A stretch of DNA of 64,000 nucleotides from Dickeya dianthicola NCPPB 453 (GTDB taxonomy: Bacteria; Pseudomonadota; Gammaproteobacteria; Enterobacterales; Enterobacteriaceae), in assembly GCF_000365305.1 (NCBI RefSeq), contig NZ_CM001841.1, forward strand, positions 4,476,046-4,540,045, read 5' to 3'. This document shows positions 17,439 to 27,907 of this stretch, piece by piece. A model generated the notes under the pieces. That model searched no databases. It was not told the DNA's origin and saw nothing but the letters and a program-made list of their open reading frames with translations. Both the position numbers and the translations under genes were made by a program. Numbering within the stretch: the first letter of the stretch is position 1; each line of letters starts with the position of its first letter.

Positions 17439-17796
17439 GAAATGAACCTTCCTCAAACTGTTCCTGTCAAAAAGTTGAGGCCAGTTTGCCGACCTCCACC
17501 CAGCCTGAGGCATGCTGCCTCTCTGGCCGTACAGAAGGCGCACATCCATGTGCAGTTCTCCTGACTTACTCACGTTCGATCTTCCTGTATCTTGACGTAT
17601 CACATCCTGTGACACCGATGAACAACACCGTATATTACGGTTTCGTAATGTACACATACGTAATTAATGTGTCAATAACATATGACATTGAATATTTCTT
17701 TCAAGAATATTACAGTAGAGTTGATCGCGTAATGGTATTGACCTACGCCTTAATAAAAAGGAATGGTTTTTTATATTAATCAAGGATATCTCGTTA
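17439..17796. promoter_or_regulatory. pecS/pecM divergent control region
   Basis: 358 bases between the two divergent start codons, AT-rich toward pecS. It carries both promoters and the PecS operator at 17623-17645. The frames across it are extensions of pecM or unsupported short ORFs. Confidence 0.75.
17623..17645. promoter_or_regulatory. PecS operator
   Basis: The 11-bp core CGTATATTACG (17629-17639) is identical to the centre of the published 23-bp PecS consensus as I remember it, and the flanks keep C at position 1, A at 3 and the terminal CG. It lies about midway between pecM and pecS, where autoregulation by this MarR-family protein is known. Confidence 0.75.
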
Positions 17797-18297
17797 ATGG
17801 CACGCTACCTGGAAGTATCAGATATTGTTCAACAATGGCGCAATGAGCGCCCTGACCTCGATGTCGAACCCATGTTGGTGATTGGCACCCTGTCCCGCGT
17901 CAGTCTGCTGATTGACCGCGCTCTGGACAAGGTATTCAGCAAATACAAACTGAGCGCCCGCGAGTTCGACATTCTGGCGACCCTGCGCAGACGAGGCGCG
18001 CCTTATGCCATCAGTCCGTCTCAGATAGTCAACGCGCTGATGATCAACAACAGCACCCTGACCAGCCGGTTGGACAGGCTGGAGCAGGCCGGCTGGCTGC
18101 GGCGAATGCCGATTGAAGGCGACCGCCGTTCAGTCAACATCCAACTGACCGACGAGGGTTTTGCCCTGATCAATCGGGTGGTGGAAGAGCATGTGGAGAA
18201 TGAACGCGACATTCTCTCCCCGTTCAGTGAAGAAGAAAAAAACCAGCTGCGCGCCCTGCTGGGGCGCGTTGAAAAACACCTGGTGAACAACCGCTAA
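17797..18297 (+). CDS. pecS: PecS, MarR-family virulence regulator
   Basis: A 166-residue MarR-type winged-helix protein of the same length as PecS of Dickeya. The DNA-binding region spans about residues 60-115: helices ISPSQIVNALMINNSTLTSRLDRLE, then the wing RMPIEGDRRSVNIQLTDEG. PecS represses pectate lyase, cellulase and indigoidine genes and responds to urate-type or oxidative signals in the plant. It is divergent from pecM with the operator between them. A strong bidirectional terminator follows. A CAAGGATAT site lies upstream of the ATG. Identity is supported by sequence and by the complete pecS-pecM-indABC context. Confidence 0.95.
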   Translation: MARYLEVSDIVQQWRNERPDLDVEPMLVIGTLSRVSLLIDRALDKVFSKYKLSAREFDILATLRRRGAPYAISPSQIVNALMINNSTLTSRLDRLEQAGWLRRMPIEGDRRSVNIQLTDEGFALINRVVEEHVENERDILSPFSEEEKNQLRALLGRVEKHLVNNR

Positions 18298-18344
18298 TGA
18301 TCGGGTGACATCGCGGTCTGGCGGCAAAAGATCGCGGGCATTAA

Positions 18345-18372
18345 AAAAGGGCATCCAGACGGCTGCCCTTTT
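18345..18372. terminator. Bidirectional terminator between pecS and argG
   Basis: AAAAGGGCA (18345-18353) pairs with TGCCCTTTT (18364-18372) around a 10-nt loop, with A and T tracts on both sides, so it can end both convergent genes. Confidence 0.85.
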
Positions 18373-18393
18373 GTCGTTACATTCAGACCGCGA

Positions 18394-19800
<1,407 letters not shown>

Positions 19801-19879
19801 TTACGCAATGTCTGGTCATGCATTGAGACGCGCACGACACGGCGCCATCAGAATCGACTGCGATGAACAACCGCGCATC

Positions 19880-19918
19880 AATGCATATTTATGCAAAATT
19901 TATGATTGATAATTTAAA
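19880..19918 (-). promoter_or_regulatory. Tandem ARG boxes of argG
   Basis: The 18-bp box at 19880-19897 contains the palindrome TGCATATTTATGCA. A second, weaker box sits at 19901-19918 after exactly 3 bp, the canonical ArgR hexamer arrangement. They lie 137 bases upstream of the argG start. Confidence 0.6.
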
Positions 19919-20070
19919 CATCTTTTCCGGCGGACCGGAAGAGAAGAGGCGGATTTTCAGGAAAAAAATTCGCTACGGCGGCGCCCAGCCCGAAGGCAAG
20001 GCTAAAAAGCCGCCGTTTTTCACGCTGCCGACAACACTGCGTTATATCGCTACTTTATAAAGCAACGCGG

Positions 20071-20964
20071 CTATAACGGCAAACGCGCCCAGCCATGAAG
20101 CAGCATATACACACCCACTACCGCAATCAGCAGGCTGGAGAAATAGGGCGCCCGGCGCGCCAGCGTGGCGAATCCCGGCCAGCGGCGGCTGGCGTGCTGC
20201 ACGCTGAGCGCAGCACCAACCCCGACAGCCACCAGCGTCAACGCCAGCCCGATGCTGAAACACACCACCAGCGCCGCCCCCAGCGTAAAAGCCTTCACCT
20301 GAATGCACAACAGCAGCACCGTGATGGCGGCCGGGCAGGGAATCAACCCGCCGGTCAGGCCAAACAGCAAAATCTGCCCGTTGGTGGCTTCCCGGTTGGC
20401 AAAGCGCAGGCGGATCTCATTGGCGTGCGCCCGTTCATGCGCGTCCTGATACTCACCATGAGCCTGCGCGTGGTCATGCGGATGCTCAGCGTGGTGGTGG
20501 GCGTGATTATGGTCATGGCGGTGATCGGCATGCTCATCATGACCGTGGTGATGATGGTGATCATGATGATGGTGGTGATCATGATGATCATGGCTATGCT
20601 GATGTTGCGCCCATGCCCGCTCGTCGCGCCAGGTACGCCAGAACATCCAGACGGCGGTCCCCAGAATGATGATGCCGGAAACAAACTGCAGCCAGGGTTC
20701 GGCGGAGTCAGCGGTAAATTGCCGGCTCAGGTACATGCCGCCCAGCGCAATCAACCAGACCACGGCGGTATGCGACAACGTGGCGGCCACTCCCAACATC
20801 ACCGCCTGCTTCACCGTCCCGCGGATAGCGACGATAAATGCCGCCATCATAGTCTTGGAATGCCCCGGCTCCAGGCCGTGCAACGCGCCCAACAACACCG
20901 CGCTGGGAATAAACAGCCAGGCGTTAGCCACGCCCTGCTGCAAAAGTAAGGAAAAATCCGTCAT
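20071..20964 (-). CDS. rcnA: Nickel/cobalt efflux protein RcnA
   Basis: A 297-residue inner-membrane protein with about six helices, including the metal-binding LGALHGLEPGHSKTMMAAF motif in the second helix (about 20-40). A cytoplasmic loop at about residues 115-170 is extremely His/Asp-rich (HDHHDHHHHHDHHHHHGHDEH type), the mark of the RcnA/NicO family. It pumps out Ni2+ and Co2+. It is divergent from its repressor gene rcnR with a 99-bp gap containing an RcnR-type operator. The His codons make the DNA look like a simple repeat near 20500-20600, but the frame is intact. Confidence 0.93.
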   Translation of the reverse strand: MTDFSLLLQQGVANAWLFIPSAVLLGALHGLEPGHSKTMMAAFIVAIRGTVKQAVMLGVAATLSHTAVVWLIALGGMYLSRQFTADSAEPWLQFVSGIIILGTAVWMFWRTWRDERAWAQHQHSHDHHDHHHHHDHHHHHGHDEHADHRHDHNHAHHHAEHPHDHAQAHGEYQDAHERAHANEIRLRFANREATNGQILLFGLTGGLIPCPAAITVLLLCIQVKAFTLGAALVVCFSIGLALTLVAVGVGAALSVQHASRRWPGFATLARRAPYFSSLLIAVVGVYMLLHGWARLPL

Positions 20965-21022
20965 AGTTAGCGTCCGAATCAGGTGGTCGGTGGGCCGGCC
21001 TGGAAGTAAAATGATGAAAATA

Positions 21023-21037
21023 TACTATACCCCAGTA
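21023..21037. promoter_or_regulatory. RcnR-type operator
   Basis: TACTATACCCCAGTA: outer TACT/AGTA inverted repeat around a C-tract (G-tract on the other strand), the layout of RcnR/FrmR-class sites. It lies in the rcnA/rcnR divergent gap, 27 bases before the rcnR start. Confidence 0.7.
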
Positions 21038-21063
21038 TATGACCAGACAAGACGGGAGTCGCC

Positions 21064-21342
21064 ATGCCGCATACCATTAACGAAAAAAAGAAACTGCTGA
21101 CGCGCGTCAGACGCATCAAAGGTCAGGCGGAAGCACTGGAAAAAGCGCTGGACGGCGGGGGACGCTCATGCCTGGAAATTCTGCAACAAATCGCCGCCAT
21201 CCGGGGCGCGGTGAACGGGTTGATGGGCGAGGTGCTGGAAGGCCACATCCGTGACCATCTGATGAATGAAGAAGCAGACCCGGCGGAACGCGCCACCGAC
21301 CTGGAAGCGATCGTGACGGTGATTCGCTCTTATATGAAGTAG
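21064..21342 (+). CDS. rcnR: Nickel/cobalt-responsive repressor RcnR
   Basis: A 92-residue all-helical CsoR/RcnR-family repressor. The metal ligands of RcnR are all present with a one-residue shift: His3, Cys36, His61 and His65 (E. coli His3, Cys35, His60, His64). This separates it from formaldehyde-sensing FrmR, which its N-terminus (EKKKLLTRVRRIKGQ) otherwise resembles. It represses divergent rcnA until Ni2+ or Co2+ binds. The start at 21064 follows a GGGAG site. The stop codon lies inside the first unit of a 14-bp tandem repeat. Confidence 0.9.
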   Translation: MPHTINEKKKLLTRVRRIKGQAEALEKALDGGGRSCLEILQQIAAIRGAVNGLMGEVLEGHIRDHLMNEEADPAERATDLEAIVTVIRSYMK

Positions 21343-21374
21343 CTCGTATGGAATAGCTCGTATGAAGTAGAGCA
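21333..21374. repeat. 14-bp tandem repeat across the rcnR stop
   Basis: Units tatgaagtagctcg (21333-21346), tatggaatagctcg (21347-21360) and tatgaagtagagca (21361-21374). The TAG stop of rcnR is in unit one and TAG recurs in each later unit. Confidence 0.85.
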
Positions 21375-21535
21375 TGAAGGGGTGAGTATAGTGCTGTTTA
21401 TTGCCAGTGCGGACGGACAAACCTCGATTACGCGACCCACCACGCAATATTAAAACGATGTTTCATTTGAAACGGGTTTCTTTGCTATCCTCGGCGACAC
21501 AGATGTTCCTCCCTTTGATGATTGCTGGAGATACC

Positions 21536-22111
21536 ATGACCAAGAACGTCGCCATTCTTTTGGCTCCCGGATTCGAAGAAGCGGAAGCGATTATGGTGAT
21601 CGATGTGCTGCATCGCACGAAACTGAACGTCACCCTGCTTTCCTGTCACGACCGGCTGGAGCTGCACAGTTACCATAATATCCGCATGTTCGCGGATGCC
21701 CTGCTGGAAAGAAGTATGGACCAGCTGTTTGATGCCGTCGTGATTCCGGGCGGTCCGCAGGGCACGGTGAATCTGGCCGCTAATCCGATGGTGACGGAGT
21801 TTATTCGCCGCCATGACGAAGCCGGCAAGCTGATTTGCCCGCTGTGCTCGGCGGCCGCCAGAGTGCTGGGCGGCAACCAGCTGCTGAAAGGGCGCCGCTA
21901 TGTTTGCTCCGGCGATCTGTGGAAAGACGTCACCGACGGCGTGTATGTCGACCAGAAAGTGGTGGAAGACGGCAACCTGATCAGCGGCAAAGGGCTTGGC
22001 GTCGCGTTTGATTTCGCCTTCACCCTTGCCAGCCGGCTGAGCGAAGATCGCGATGATGTGAACTTCCAGGTCGAGCATATCTATTACGACTACTGGCGCG
22101 TGCCCGCCTGA
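21536..22111 (+). CDS. DJ-1/PfpI family protein (YajL-like)
   Basis: A 191-residue protein of the DJ-1/PfpI superfamily. Visible features: N-terminal AILLAPGFEEAEA with the conserved Glu (about residues 6-18), VVIPGGPQG near 67, and the nucleophile-elbow region ICPLCSAAARVL (about 101-112) with two Cys. It could act as a glyoxalase or deglycase or a redox-protective chaperone; members differ and substrate cannot be read from sequence. I took the ATG at 21536 with GGAG seven bases upstream, not the longer frame from 21401. Neighbours (rcnR, xylR) give no functional hint. It is convergent with xylR. Confidence 0.8.
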   Translation: MTKNVAILLAPGFEEAEAIMVIDVLHRTKLNVTLLSCHDRLELHSYHNIRMFADALLERSMDQLFDAVVIPGGPQGTVNLAANPMVTEFIRRHDEAGKLICPLCSAAARVLGGNQLLKGRRYVCSGDLWKDVTDGVYVDQKVVEDGNLISGKGLGVAFDFAFTLASRLSEDRDDVNFQVEHIYYDYWRVPA

Positions 22112-22152
22112 ATAGACACCCTGTGACGGCGCGCCCGCGCCGCCTCGACTGA

Positions 22153-23376
22153 TCATTCATTATCATATCGACTGTCGCCGTAGCCGCCTTCGCCATAGCG
22201 TTCGCGGTAACCATAGCGTTCGCGGTATTCGCGCGGCGTCAGATCGTAATCTTTTCGAAACACGGAATAGAAATACGGCAACGAGGGATAACCGCACATG
22301 GACGAAATCTCGTTGATCGACAGCGACGTAGACACCAGTAGGTTTCTCGCCCGCTCCAGTTTTTCGGTGTGGATCATGCCGTGAATGGTCTGCCCGGTTT
22401 CATCCTTGAAACGCTTTTCAAGGTTGGAACGCGACAGCCCGACCGCATCCAGCACCTGTTCCACCTTGATGCCTTTACAGGCATGATGGCGGATGAAATG
22501 CATCGCCTGAATCACCGCCGGGTCATGTACCGAACGGTAATCGGTCGAACTGCGTTCCACCACCCGCAGCGGCGGCACCAGAATGCGCTGCAACGGCAGC
22601 GCATACGGCGTCAGCAGCAGTTGGTGCAACAGCTTGGCAGCCTGATACCCCATCTGCCGCGTCCCCTGCGCCACCGAAGACAGGGCGACGCGCGACAGGT
22701 AGCGGGTCAGTTCTTCATTGTCGATACCGATCACGCATAGCTTTTCCGGCACCGCGATGTTCAGGTGCTCGCACACCTGCAACAGATGGCGGGCGCGGGC
22801 ATCCGTCACCGCGATGATGCCGGTTTGCGGCGGCAGGGTCTGGATCCAGTCCGCCAGCCGGTTCTGGGCATACTGCCAGTTGCCCGGCGATGTCTCCATG
22901 CCCTGATACACCACGCCCTGATACTGCTCCGCCGCCACCAGTTGCCGAAAGGCGTGCTCCCGCTCTTGCGCCCACCCTTTCCCCACCGATGCCGGCAGGC
23001 CGTAAAACGCGAACCGGTTCAACCCTTTATTCTTCAGATGCAAAAACGCGCTCTCCACCAACGCGTAATTGTCGGTAGCGATGTAATGCACCGGCGGATA
23101 ATCCTGCGGACTGTGATAAGAACCGCCCACGCCCACCAGCGGCACCCGCACCCCGGCCAGCAACGCGATAATCGCCGGATCATCGAAATCCGCGATCACG
23201 CCATCCCCCAGCCAGTCGCGGATATTGTCGATGCGGCAGCGAAAATCCTCCTCGATGAAGATATCCCAGTCACACTGAGACGCCTGCAGGTATTCCCCTA
23301 CGCCTTCAACCACCTGTCGGTCGTACACTTTGTTGGCATTGAACAGCAACGTAATACGGTAGCGTTTCTCAAACAT
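22153..23376 (-). CDS. xylR: Xylose operon activator XylR
   Basis: A 407-residue AraC-family activator with an N-terminal periplasmic-binding-protein-like xylose domain (about residues 1-275) and a C-terminal double helix-turn-helix (about 285-385), ending SLPYFYSVFRKDYDLTPREYR. It closely matches E. coli XylR, including MFEKRYRITLLFNANK. With xylose it activates the xylA and xylF promoters. It is last in the leftward xylFGHR order, 191 bases after xylH. The C-terminal tail is about 15 residues longer than in E. coli and low-complexity (RERYGYRERYGEGGYG), produced by a near-perfect 15-bp duplication around 22195-22226. Confidence 0.94.
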   Translation of the reverse strand: MFEKRYRITLLFNANKVYDRQVVEGVGEYLQASQCDWDIFIEEDFRCRIDNIRDWLGDGVIADFDDPAIIALLAGVRVPLVGVGGSYHSPQDYPPVHYIATDNYALVESAFLHLKNKGLNRFAFYGLPASVGKGWAQEREHAFRQLVAAEQYQGVVYQGMETSPGNWQYAQNRLADWIQTLPPQTGIIAVTDARARHLLQVCEHLNIAVPEKLCVIGIDNEELTRYLSRVALSSVAQGTRQMGYQAAKLLHQLLLTPYALPLQRILVPPLRVVERSSTDYRSVHDPAVIQAMHFIRHHACKGIKVEQVLDAVGLSRSNLEKRFKDETGQTIHGMIHTEKLERARNLLVSTSLSINEISSMCGYPSLPYFYSVFRKDYDLTPREYRERYGYRERYGEGGYGDSRYDNE

Positions 23377-23437
23377 GGCGATACGTTCTCTTCAGGCAGC
23401 GCGACGGTGGGCGTCGCCCCTTCTCCGGGCGAAATCC

Positions 23438-23454
23438 GGCGCGGAAACCGCGCC
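23438..23454. other. Hairpin in the xylH-xylR gap
   Basis: GGCGCGG (23438-23444) and CCGCGCC (23448-23454) form a 7-bp stem with a 3-nt loop. It may stabilise the xylFGH message or limit read-through to xylR. No T-tract. The gap otherwise shows nothing. Confidence 0.4.
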
Positions 23455-23567
23455 TTGCGCCTAAATAGCACGGCCGACCGATAGCCCCAAAATAATTTCC
23501 TTACTTTGCGAACTGTCTCGCTGATTTAAGCAGGAACAGAGTGCGCCCGCCGTAATCAGCGCCCGAA

Positions 23568-24752
23568 TCAGGCCTTATGCTTGGTGGCGGTATCCATCCA
23601 CACCGCCAGCAGCAAAATGCCGCCCTTGACGATGTACTGCCAGAAGGTGGGCACATCGAGCATGCTCATGCCGTTATCCAGCGATGCCATGATGAACGCC
23701 CCCATCACCGCGCCCGCCACGCTACCCACCCCGCCCGCCAGGCTGGTGCCGCCGATAACGCAGGCGGCGATGGCGTCCAGCTCCGCGATATTCCCGGCAG
23801 ACGGCGACCCGGCGCCCAGTCGGGAGCTGAGCACCAGACCTGCGACCGCCACCATCAGGCCGTTGATGGCGAACACCGCCAGCTTGGTGCGCTCGACATT
23901 CACCCCCGACAGACGGGCTGCGTCGATATTGCCGCCAACGGCGTAAATCCGCCGCCCGAAAGCAGTACGCGCCGCCATGAACATGCCGCCCAGCATGATG
24001 AGCGTCAGCAACAGCACCGGCGTCGGTACGCCGCGATAATCATTGAGCAGATAGATGGCGCCCAGCACCAGCACCGCCATCAGCGACTGACGGGCGACAT
24101 CGCCGGAAGCGGCCGCCACCGGCAGCGCCAGGCGCTGACGACGCAACCGCTGACGCCAGCGCCACGCCACAAACAACATCAGCCCGATAACGCCGAACAA
24201 AAATCCCACACCTTCCGGCAGATAACTCTGGCCAATCTGCGACATCGCCGGGCTGGTGGGCGATACCGTCGTCCCGTTGGTGATGCCTATCAGCACGCCG
24301 CGAAACGCCAGCATCCCCGCCAGCGTCACAATGAACGACGGCACGCGCCGGTACGCTACCCACCAGCCGTTCCAGGCGCCGAGCAACAGCCCCAAGAGCA
24401 GGGTCACCGCCACCGTCAGGGGCAACGGCCAGCCGTACCAGACGTCCAGAATCGCCGCCACGCCGCCCAGCAGCCCCATCATGGAACCGACCGACAGGTC
24501 AATCTCGGCGGAAATAATCACAAACACCATGCCCACCGCCAGAATGCCGGTGATGGCGGTCTGGCGTAGCAGGTTGGAAATGTTACGCGCGCTGAGGTAC
24601 GCGCCGTCGGTCATGAAGGTGAAGAACAGCATGATGGCGACAATCGCCGCGATCATCACCAGCACCTGCAAATTGAAAGAACGGCGGCGCGGCGTTTCGC
24701 CGGAAGAAGCGGCCGGCGCGGTCGTACGGTCAGACAGCCAGGTTTTCAGCAT
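23568..24752 (-). CDS. xylH: Xylose ABC transporter permease XylH
   Basis: A 394-residue inner-membrane permease of the ribose/xylose (BPD_transp_2) family with about ten hydrophobic segments, nearly collinear with E. coli XylH ([17 protein letters not shown] and [15 protein letters not shown] are visible). It forms the channel of the XylFGH high-affinity D-xylose importer. I preferred the ATG at 24752, eight bases after AAGGAG, over the upstream in-frame GTG at 24761. The gene overlaps the end of xylG by 23 bases, as expected for coupled translation. Confidence 0.95.
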   Translation of the reverse strand: MLKTWLSDRTTAPAASSGETPRRRSFNLQVLVMIAAIVAIMLFFTFMTDGAYLSARNISNLLRQTAITGILAVGMVFVIISAEIDLSVGSMMGLLGGVAAILDVWYGWPLPLTVAVTLLLGLLLGAWNGWWVAYRRVPSFIVTLAGMLAFRGVLIGITNGTTVSPTSPAMSQIGQSYLPEGVGFLFGVIGLMLFVAWRWRQRLRRQRLALPVAAASGDVARQSLMAVLVLGAIYLLNDYRGVPTPVLLLTLIMLGGMFMAARTAFGRRIYAVGGNIDAARLSGVNVERTKLAVFAINGLMVAVAGLVLSSRLGAGSPSAGNIAELDAIAACVIGGTSLAGGVGSVAGAVMGAFIMASLDNGMSMLDVPTFWQYIVKGGILLLAVWMDTATKHKA

Positions 24753-26271
24753 AATGCTCACTCCTTAATGCGGCTTCCATCACCTGCTCCTGCGTCAGTC
24801 CCCGGTTGGGCAAATCCGCCTTGAGCCGCCCCTGATGCATCACCAGCACCCGGTCGCTCAGGCCCAGCACCTCGGGCAGTTCGGAGGAAATCACGATGAC
24901 GGCGATCTGTTGCTTCACCAACTGGTTGATCAGTTTGTAGATTTCATATTTTGCGCCGATGTCGATCCCGCGGGTCGGTTCATCCAGAATCAGGATTTTC
25001 GGGCGCAACAGCAGGCATTTCGCCAGAATGGCCTTTTGCTGGTTGCCGCCGCTGAGGCGGGCAATCGCCAGTTCCGGCGACGCGGTTTTCACTTTCAGGT
25101 GGGCGATCGATTCCCGCAGGCTGTGCTGCTCATCGGCGTCCCGCAGCACCGACAACGCGCCGGCGAACTGGTCAAGCGCCGCCAGCGTGATGTTCTGCGC
25201 CACGCTCATCACCGGAATGATGCCGTCCTTCTTGCGATCTTCCGGCACCATAGCGATCCCCAACGCCATCGCCTGCCGACAGTGCCGGATAGCGACCGGT
25301 TTGCCTTCCACCCGGATATCGCCCTGCCATCGCCCCGGATACGCGCCGAACAGGCACTGAACCGTCTCGGTGCGCCCGGCGCCGACCAACCCGGCGATCC
25401 CCAGCACTTCGCCGCGGCGCAGGCTGAACGATACGTCGTCCACCCGGCGAATATGACGGTTCACCGGGTGCCAGGCGGTCAGATGCTCCACCCGCAGTAC
25501 CTCTTCGCCGATATCATGCGGTTCGTTCGGATACAGCGCCGTCAGCTCTCGCCCCACCATCATGGCGATTATCTGATCCTCGCTGAGCGAGTCCGCCGGG
25601 CAGGTGCCGATGTGCCTGCCGTCGCGGATCACGCAGATCACGTCGGAAATCGCCTTGACCTCGTTGAGCTTGTGGGAGATGTAGATGCAGGCGATGCCGT
25701 GGTGACGCAGGTCGCGCACGATATCCAGCAAAACGCCGGTTTCCCGTTCGGTCAGCGACGCGGTCGGTTCATCGAGAATCAGCAAGCGCACCTGCTTGTT
25801 CAACGCTTTGGCTATCTCCACCAGTTGCTGTTGACCCAACCCCAGTTCGCCAACGCGGGTATTCGGGTCGATATCCAGCCTCACCTGCGCCAGCATGGTC
25901 TGACAACGCAGGTACATGGCGTCGTAATCCATCACGCCAAAGCGCGTCCATTCATTACCAAGAAAGATGTTCTCCAACACCGTCATTTCTTTGACCAGCG
26001 CCAGTTCCTGATGAATGATGGCGATCCCTTTCTGCTCGGTGTCGCGGATATGCCCGGCCCGCAGCGCATCGCCGGCGAACCGGATGCTGCCCTCATAGCT
26101 GCCGTACGGATAGACCGCGCACAGCACTTTCATCAGCGTCGACTTGCCGGAACCGTTCTCGCCGCACAGCGACAATACTTGCCCCGCTTCCAGTTGCAGG
26201 CTGACATTGTCCACCGCTTTCACCGCCCCGAAAGCCTTGGTGATGTTCTTCATTTCCAACAGACACGGCAT
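24730..26271 (-). CDS. xylG: Xylose ABC transporter ATPase XylG
   Basis: A 513-residue fused double ATPase, the same length as E. coli XylG. First module: Walker [10 protein letters not shown] near residue 38, signature LGLGQQQ, Walker [13 protein letters not shown]. Second module: degenerate Walker [10 protein letters not shown] near 290, signature LSGGNQQK, Walker [12 protein letters not shown]. It powers xylose import with XylF and XylH. Start MPCLLEMKN at 26271 matches the E. coli N-terminus; nine codons upstream in the same frame are not conserved. The gap to xylF is 74 bases. Confidence 0.95.
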   Translation of the reverse strand: MPCLLEMKNITKAFGAVKAVDNVSLQLEAGQVLSLCGENGSGKSTLMKVLCAVYPYGSYEGSIRFAGDALRAGHIRDTEQKGIAIIHQELALVKEMTVLENIFLGNEWTRFGVMDYDAMYLRCQTMLAQVRLDIDPNTRVGELGLGQQQLVEIAKALNKQVRLLILDEPTASLTERETGVLLDIVRDLRHHGIACIYISHKLNEVKAISDVICVIRDGRHIGTCPADSLSEDQIIAMMVGRELTALYPNEPHDIGEEVLRVEHLTAWHPVNRHIRRVDDVSFSLRRGEVLGIAGLVGAGRTETVQCLFGAYPGRWQGDIRVEGKPVAIRHCRQAMALGIAMVPEDRKKDGIIPVMSVAQNITLAALDQFAGALSVLRDADEQHSLRESIAHLKVKTASPELAIARLSGGNQQKAILAKCLLLRPKILILDEPTRGIDIGAKYEIYKLINQLVKQQIAVIVISSELPEVLGLSDRVLVMHQGRLKADLPNRGLTQEQVMEAALRSEHYAENLAV

Positions 26272-26345
26272 AACCCCTCCGCCTGGCCGATGCCGCACAT
26301 CCAGCGCCGCCGCGGCGGCGGCTCGCCGGACGGCGGGCGAACTGG

Positions 26346-27341
26346 TTAATAGATATCCGCTTTTTTATGGAATCCGTCGGCGACGACGGTGCTGTCGATA
26401 TTCGTTTTGTCGACCGGGATAGGCGTCAGCAGGAAGGCAGGCACCTCTTTCTTGCCGTTATTGAGCGTGGCGTTGGACTCCGGTTTTTTCCCCTGTCCCA
26501 GCGACACCGCGATATTCGCCGCATCCTGCGCCAGTTTGCTGATGGGTTTGTACACGGTCATGGTCTGGGTGCCGGCCACGATCCGTTTGATAGCCGCCAG
26601 GTCGGCGTCCTGGCCGGATATCGCCACCTTTCCGGCCAGCCCCTGGGCGGAGAGCGCCTGAATCGCGCCGCCCGCGGTCGCGTCGTTCGAGGCGACCACC
26701 GCATCAATCTTGTTATTGTTGGCGGTCAGCGCGTTTTCCATGATTTTCAGCGCATTTTCCGGCAGCCAGGCGTCCACCCACTGGTCGCCCGCCACCTTGA
26801 TTTTGCCGCTATCAATTAACGGTTTTAATACTTTCATCTGGCCCTGACGGAACAGCTTGGCGTTATTATCAACCGGTGAACCACCCATCAGAAAATAACT
26901 GCCCTGCGGCACTTTGTTGATCAAATATTGTGCCTGAAGCTCCCCGACTTTTTCATTATCAAACGAAATGTAAAAATCGATATCCGCATTATTAATCATA
27001 CGGTCATAAGCCAGTACTTTTATCCCCTCGCGTTTGGCTTCGGCAATCACGTTACTTAAAACCTGACCGTTATAAGGGATAATCACCAGCACATCGACGC
27101 CGCGGTTAATCATATTTTCTATCTGGGATATTTGGGTTTCTTCATTGCCGTTGGCGGACTGCACAAACACTTTCGCCCCTTTTTCTTCGGCGTTCTTCAC
27201 AAAAATATCCCGATCCTTCTGCCAGCGTTCGAGACGCAGGTCGTCGATAGCCATGCCGATTTTAACCTCTTTGGCAAACCCCGGCTGGCTCAGCATGACC
27301 AGTGCGGCACAGGCTGACAGTAATACGTGTTTCATTTTCAT
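26346..27341 (-). CDS. xylF: D-xylose-binding periplasmic protein XylF
   Basis: A 331-residue periplasmic binding protein with a cleavable signal peptide (basic start, hydrophobic core, cleavage after GFA, mature start [11 protein letters not shown]). The mature protein is strongly similar to E. coli XylF, e.g. [23 protein letters not shown] and SGQDADL. It captures D-xylose for XylGH. It is first gene of xylFGHR and reads away from xylA across a 566-bp control region that contains an ERIC element just upstream. Confidence 0.95.
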   Translation of the reverse strand: MKMKHVLLSACAALVMLSQPGFAKEVKIGMAIDDLRLERWQKDRDIFVKNAEEKGAKVFVQSANGNEETQISQIENMINRGVDVLVIIPYNGQVLSNVIAEAKREGIKVLAYDRMINNADIDFYISFDNEKVGELQAQYLINKVPQGSYFLMGGSPVDNNAKLFRQGQMKVLKPLIDSGKIKVAGDQWVDAWLPENALKIMENALTANNNKIDAVVASNDATAGGAIQALSAQGLAGKVAISGQDADLAAIKRIVAGTQTMTVYKPISKLAQDAANIAVSLGQGKKPESNATLNNGKKEVPAFLLTPIPVDKTNIDSTVVADGFHKKADIY

Positions 27342-27356
27342 CGTAGAGTACCTTTG

Positions 27357-27561
27357 TTATACCCGTCATACTTCAAGTTGTAGGTGCGTTGGCTTTCTTA
27401 CTCGGCCCCTCCTTGGGCCTCGCCCTTTCAGGGCCGCAGCGAGCTGCGTTCAAATCTGCTCCCGGCAGATTTGTCGCTCACCCCAGTCACTTACTTGAGT
27501 AAGCTCCCGGGGATTCGCTGCGTCGCCGCCTTCCTGCAACTCGAATTATTTTGGGTATACA
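27357..27561. repeat. ERIC-family intergenic repeat
   Basis: About 205 bp bounded by inverted ends (tatacccgtcatacttcaag near 27357; complementary ...gaattattttgggtata ending 27561). It contains the exact complement of the common ERIC2 primer segment (27476-27497) and a close match to the ERIC1R segment (about 27498-27518). It is longer than the 127-bp type element, with an internal extra segment rich in GC. It lies in the xylF leader side of the divergent region. Confidence 0.85.
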
Positions 27562-27907
27562 GGAAGGCAGGATAAAAACGTCACTTCACTTACGGCTACG
27601 TTGCATGGAATTGTTGACAAGAAAAGTCAGGGTCAGCAATTGCTGATTTTTATCTCTGAATTACGTTTTTTGGTTTAATTGTTATTTTTTGATAGCGGTC
27701 ATATTTTCATCTTGTTAACCCATTTCATAACACAACCGAATGCGAGCGGTTTTGCAGATTATTCCGGTTATTTTTTGCGATCGAGCGCACATTTAATAAT
27801 TATCTTAATTTCAGTGTGAAATAACGTAATTGAGGAAACCGGCCGGCAAACCGAATATTGAGACAAGGCTGAAAACAGCCATTCCGGTGGTTTGCAAGGA
27901 GATAACA
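27562..27907. promoter_or_regulatory. xylF/xylA divergent promoter region
   Basis: 346 AT-rich bases without an ORF. By analogy with E. coli, XylR and CRP sites should be here. The segment gaaataacgtaatt near 27820 resembles a XylR half-site (GAAATTACGCAATT-like). I could not place the promoters firmly. GGAG lies seven bases before the xylA ATG. Confidence 0.5.

Noticed and set aside
17486-17779. 97-codon ORF in the pecS/pecM gap
   Set aside because: Overlaps the PecS operator and promoters; translation has no family signal.
1-18297. Calling the left third a new biological system
   Set aside because: The gene order agrees with the known Vfm quorum-sensing and pecS-pecM-indABC loci of Dickeya, so novelty lies in details such as the repeats and altered active sites, not in the system itself.
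19863-20060. 65-codon ORF between argG and rcnA
   Set aside because: Covers the ARG boxes of argG, lacks a ribosome site and has no recognisable feature.
20480-20630. Apparent microsatellite of catgatgatggtgg type
   Set aside because: It is the coding sequence of the His/Asp-rich loop of RcnA in an intact frame.
24835-26349. 504-codon ORF opposite xylG
   Set aside because: Antisense shadow; His/Gln/Arg-rich, no domain.
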